7,639 bases of DNA from Bacteroidota bacterium (GTDB taxonomy: Bacteria; Bacteroidota; Bacteroidia; Chitinophagales; Chitinophagaceae): assembly GCA_023422565.1 (NCBI GenBank), contig JAFAGR010000016.1, forward strand, positions 1 through 7,639. The letters are read 5' to 3'. Every line of letters starts with the position of its first letter. The first letter of the stretch is position 1. The notes under the pieces were generated by a model. It had not been told where the DNA came from, ran no database searches, and saw only the letters and a program-made list of their open reading frames with translations. Below, one piece after another: positions 5,955 through 7,639 of this stretch. The position numbers and the translations under genes were made by a program.

Positions 5955-6608
5955 ATGGCTACGCAAACTAAAAGCAGCAGCAGAACCAAAGCAGCACCGG
6001 CTAAAAATTCTGCCGGAAGAGCTTCATCAAAATCGAACGGAAAAAGCGCGCAAAAATCTGCCGCTCCTAAAAAGCAGCAGTCCTCCAACGACAACTCATC
6101 GCAACTCGAAAAATTCTTTATCGATTCTCTCAAGGATATTTATTGGGCAGAAAAAGCGCTCACCAAGGCCTTGCCGAAAATGAAAAAAGCGGCCACCACA
6201 GAAGAGCTTAAAACAGCCATCGATGAGCATACCGCAGAAACGCAAGAACAGGTGGGCCGTCTTGAGGAGATATTTGAAATGATGGGAAAGAAAGCACAGG
6301 CGAAAAAATGTGACGCGATGGAAGGGCTAATTAAGGAAGGAGAAAGCGTAGTTGAGGAAACAGAAGACGGCAGCATGACGCGTGACGTTGGTATTATAAT
6401 ATCGGCCCAAAAAGTAGAGCACTACGAGATCGCAGCTTATGGTGGCCTTGCACAACTTGCCCGGGTTATGAACAGGGAAGATGTTGCCGAAATTCTTGAA
6501 ACAACCCTCGAAGAAGAAAAGGAAACCGATGCCCTCCTTACCGAGATCGCAGAAGGCGGAATTAATTGGAGCGCAGAAGAAGAAGATGAGAATGAGGAAG
6601 AAGAATAA
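5955..6608 (+). CDS. YciE/YciF (DUF892) ferritin-like stress protein
   Basis: This is a 217-residue protein of the DUF892 family, a ferritin-like four-helix bundle often tied to general stress, osmotic or desiccation response. Its exact activity is not settled. The ATG at 5955 is chosen over the TTG at 5910: it follows a typical A/T-rich leader, and the extra residues resemble nothing. Residues 1-45 are a Lys/Ala/Ser tail with ten basic and no acidic residues. The bundle spans about 50-205 and starts with LEKFFIDSLKDIYWAEKAL. Likely metal-binding acidic and His residues include Glu66, Glu91-His92 (IDEHTAET), Glu129, and Glu155-His156 with Glu158 (KVEHYEIAAYG). The last 14 residues are almost all Glu/Asp. 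The basic tail is extra relative to E. coli YciE/YciF. It is probably the first gene of an operon with the two dehydrogenases. Confidence 0.93.
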   Translation: MATQTKSSSRTKAAPAKNSAGRASSKSNGKSAQKSAAPKKQQSSNDNSSQLEKFFIDSLKDIYWAEKALTKALPKMKKAATTEELKTAIDEHTAETQEQVGRLEEIFEMMGKKAQAKKCDAMEGLIKEGESVVEETEDGSMTRDVGIIISAQKVEHYEIAAYGGLAQLARVMNREDVAEILETTLEEEKETDALLTEIAEGGINWSAEEEDENEEEE

Positions 6609-6657
6609 ACGGGTAACGGTCGGCATAAACGCCTTAGAAACTCCTAAAAAAAATTGA

Positions 6658-7464
6658 ATGAAACCGAATCAACATTACACGCTCATTACGGGCGGGTCGG
6701 AAGGTATTGGCCTGGAACTGGCTAAACTTTTCGCGGAAGACGGGCATAACCTGATACTGGTGGCAAGGAGCGAAGAAGACCTTTTGAATGCCAAGCGTCA
6801 GCTTGAGTCATCAAAAACAGAGGTTGTTATCATAGTTAAAGACCTCTTTGAAAAAGATGCTCCCTTTGAGCTGGTTCGCGAAATAGAAGGGCGAGGTTTG
6901 ATCGTGGATATTCTGGTGAATAATGCAGGGCAGGGAGTATATGGGTTATTTGAGGAAACCGAAATTGAACGTGAACTCGATATAGTTCAACTGAACGTGG
7001 CCTCACTTATCGTGCTTACCAAAGCCTTCCTTAAGCCAATGATTAAACGTGGTGATGGGAAGATTCTAAATCTATCCTCCATTGCCAGTAAGACCCCGGG
7101 GCCGTGGCAATCGGTATATCACGGCACAAAAGCCTTTGTGCAATCTTTCAGTGAGGCATTGAGAAGCGAAGTGAAAGACAAGGGTATAACTATAACCGCC
7201 CTCCTACCCGGAGCTACTGATACGGATTTCTTCAATAAAGCAGATATGCTCGATTCTAAAATTTTAGAAGACCGGGACAAACTTGCCGACCCGGCCGATG
7301 TGGCGCGTGATGGCTACGATGCTTTGATGCGGGGCGACGATAAAGTGATCTCAGGAATAAAAAACAAAGCAATGGTTGCCATGAGTAATTTAATGCCTGA
7401 TAGCATGGCCGCAGATGCAATGAAAAAACAACAAGAACCTGTACACGAAAAAGACAAAAAATGA
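6658..7464 (+). CDS. Short-chain dehydrogenase/reductase (SDR)
   Basis: This is a 268-residue classical-type SDR, a cytosolic NAD(P)H-dependent oxidoreductase with a Rossmann fold. The cofactor glycine motif is TGGSEGIG (11-18). Arg37 in LVARS, after beta strand 2, suggests a preference for NADP(H). The structural motif NNAG is at 88-91. The catalytic residues are Asn113 (QLNVAS), Ser140/Ser141 (NLSSIAS) and Tyr154 with Lys158 (YHGTK). LPGATDTDF (183-191) is the usual Pro-Gly motif after the active site. The C-terminal 20 residues are charged. The substrate cannot be read from the sequence. The gene begins 49 bases after the YciE stop, with no obvious terminator between, and its stop overlaps the next start as ATGA. 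It is therefore probably cotranscribed with both and translationally coupled to the downstream dehydrogenase. Confidence 0.94.
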   Translation: MKPNQHYTLITGGSEGIGLELAKLFAEDGHNLILVARSEEDLLNAKRQLESSKTEVVIIVKDLFEKDAPFELVREIEGRGLIVDILVNNAGQGVYGLFEETEIERELDIVQLNVASLIVLTKAFLKPMIKRGDGKILNLSSIASKTPGPWQSVYHGTKAFVQSFSEALRSEVKDKGITITALLPGATDTDFFNKADMLDSKILEDRDKLADPADVARDGYDALMRGDDKVISGIKNKAMVAMSNLMPDSMAADAMKKQQEPVHEKDKK

Positions 7465-7639
7465 AAGCAGCAGTAATACACGGCCCCGGAAAAGTAACAT
7501 GCGATACGGTTGACGACCCAATTTTAAAAGAAGACCGGGATATAATTTTGAAGGTAACGGCTACGGCTATATGCGGTTCGGACCTTCACATTTATTCAGG
7601 TGGAATCCCTCAGCCAAGGCCAATGGTGCTGGGTCTGTG
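7461..7639 (+). CDS. Zinc-type alcohol dehydrogenase (MDR), N-terminal part, cut by window end
   Basis: Only the first 59 codons are present. The start MKAAVIHGPGKV is typical of medium-chain, zinc-dependent alcohol and formaldehyde-type dehydrogenases. ICGSDLHIYSGG (37-48) contains the first catalytic zinc ligand, Cys38, and the conserved Asp-x-His of the family. PMVLG (54-58) normally leads straight into His-Glu, the GHE motif with the second zinc ligand. Here the last codons read GGT CTG TG, giving Gly-Leu instead. With the sequence ending two bases later, this may be an edge error. The ATG at 7461-7463 overlaps the SDR stop TGA at 7462-7464, indicating coupled translation. Full-length relatives run to several hundred residues, so most of the gene lies outside. 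Substrate unknown; glutathione-independent formaldehyde dehydrogenase-like enzymes are close in style. Confidence 0.85.
   Translation, partial: MKAAVIHGPGKVTCDTVDDPILKEDRDIILKVTATAICGSDLHIYSGGIPQPRPMVLGL

Noticed and set aside
6327..6626. Minus-strand open frames over the YciE-like gene (also 5933-6133 and 6140-6376)
   Set aside because: They are Ser/Phe/Cys-rich shadows produced by the Lys/Glu-rich coding strand, with no family resemblance.
6609..6657. Possible terminator between the YciE-like gene and the SDR gene
   Set aside because: No stable hairpin followed by a T-run is visible in the 49 bases; the A-run before the SDR start looks like an ordinary Bacteroidota leader.

Overview
The window looks like a piece of a Bacteroidota chromosome, most likely from the Chitinophagaceae or a near relative. 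This is inferred from protein style (a Bacteroidota-type lipoprotein signal, the short CinA-like protein), from moderate-to-low GC, and from A-rich leaders instead of clear Shine-Dalgarno sites before most start codons. No rRNA, tRNA, CRISPR array, transposase or phage gene is visible. The final gene is cut by the window end.

Left part (1-1731). A secreted fasciclin-domain lipoprotein (+) converges on a SemiSWEET sugar transporter gene (-). A 68-base imperfect palindrome lies between them, probably acting as a terminator in both directions. Next comes a YjlB-like cupin gene (+) whose reading frame is broken between its two cupin motifs by what looks like a 2-base TG duplication.

Centre (1777-4449, minus strand). 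A two-gene unit carries ligD (ATP-dependent DNA ligase plus polymerase for non-homologous end joining) and, 21 bases downstream, a short CinA/PncC-like protein with altered active-site motifs. LigD has the order ligase-polymerase. It lacks the phosphoesterase domain and has a lysine-rich tail in its place. No ku gene is present.

Right part (4591-7639). A low-affinity iron permease family protein (+) converges, with only 8 bases between stops, on a DUF6766-type membrane protein (-) that is visibly an internal tandem duplication. Divergently follows a probable operon (+): a YciE/YciF (DUF892) ferritin-like stress protein with a lysine-rich N-terminal tail, a short-chain dehydrogenase, and a zinc-type alcohol dehydrogenase. 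The two dehydrogenases overlap by ATGA. An ECF-sigma-like promoter candidate lies ahead of the YciE gene.

Taken together, the region from 1777 to the end resembles a general-stress or desiccation/oxidative-damage gene cluster: double-strand-break repair, pyridine-nucleotide salvage, a ferritin-like protein, membrane stress proteins and dehydrogenases. This functional reading is inference from family identities and layout. I did not find a clearly new multi-gene defence or mobile system. The most unusual points are the duplicated DUF6766 protein, the ligD-cinA pairing with a variant CinA, the broken cupin gene and the candidate ECF promoter.
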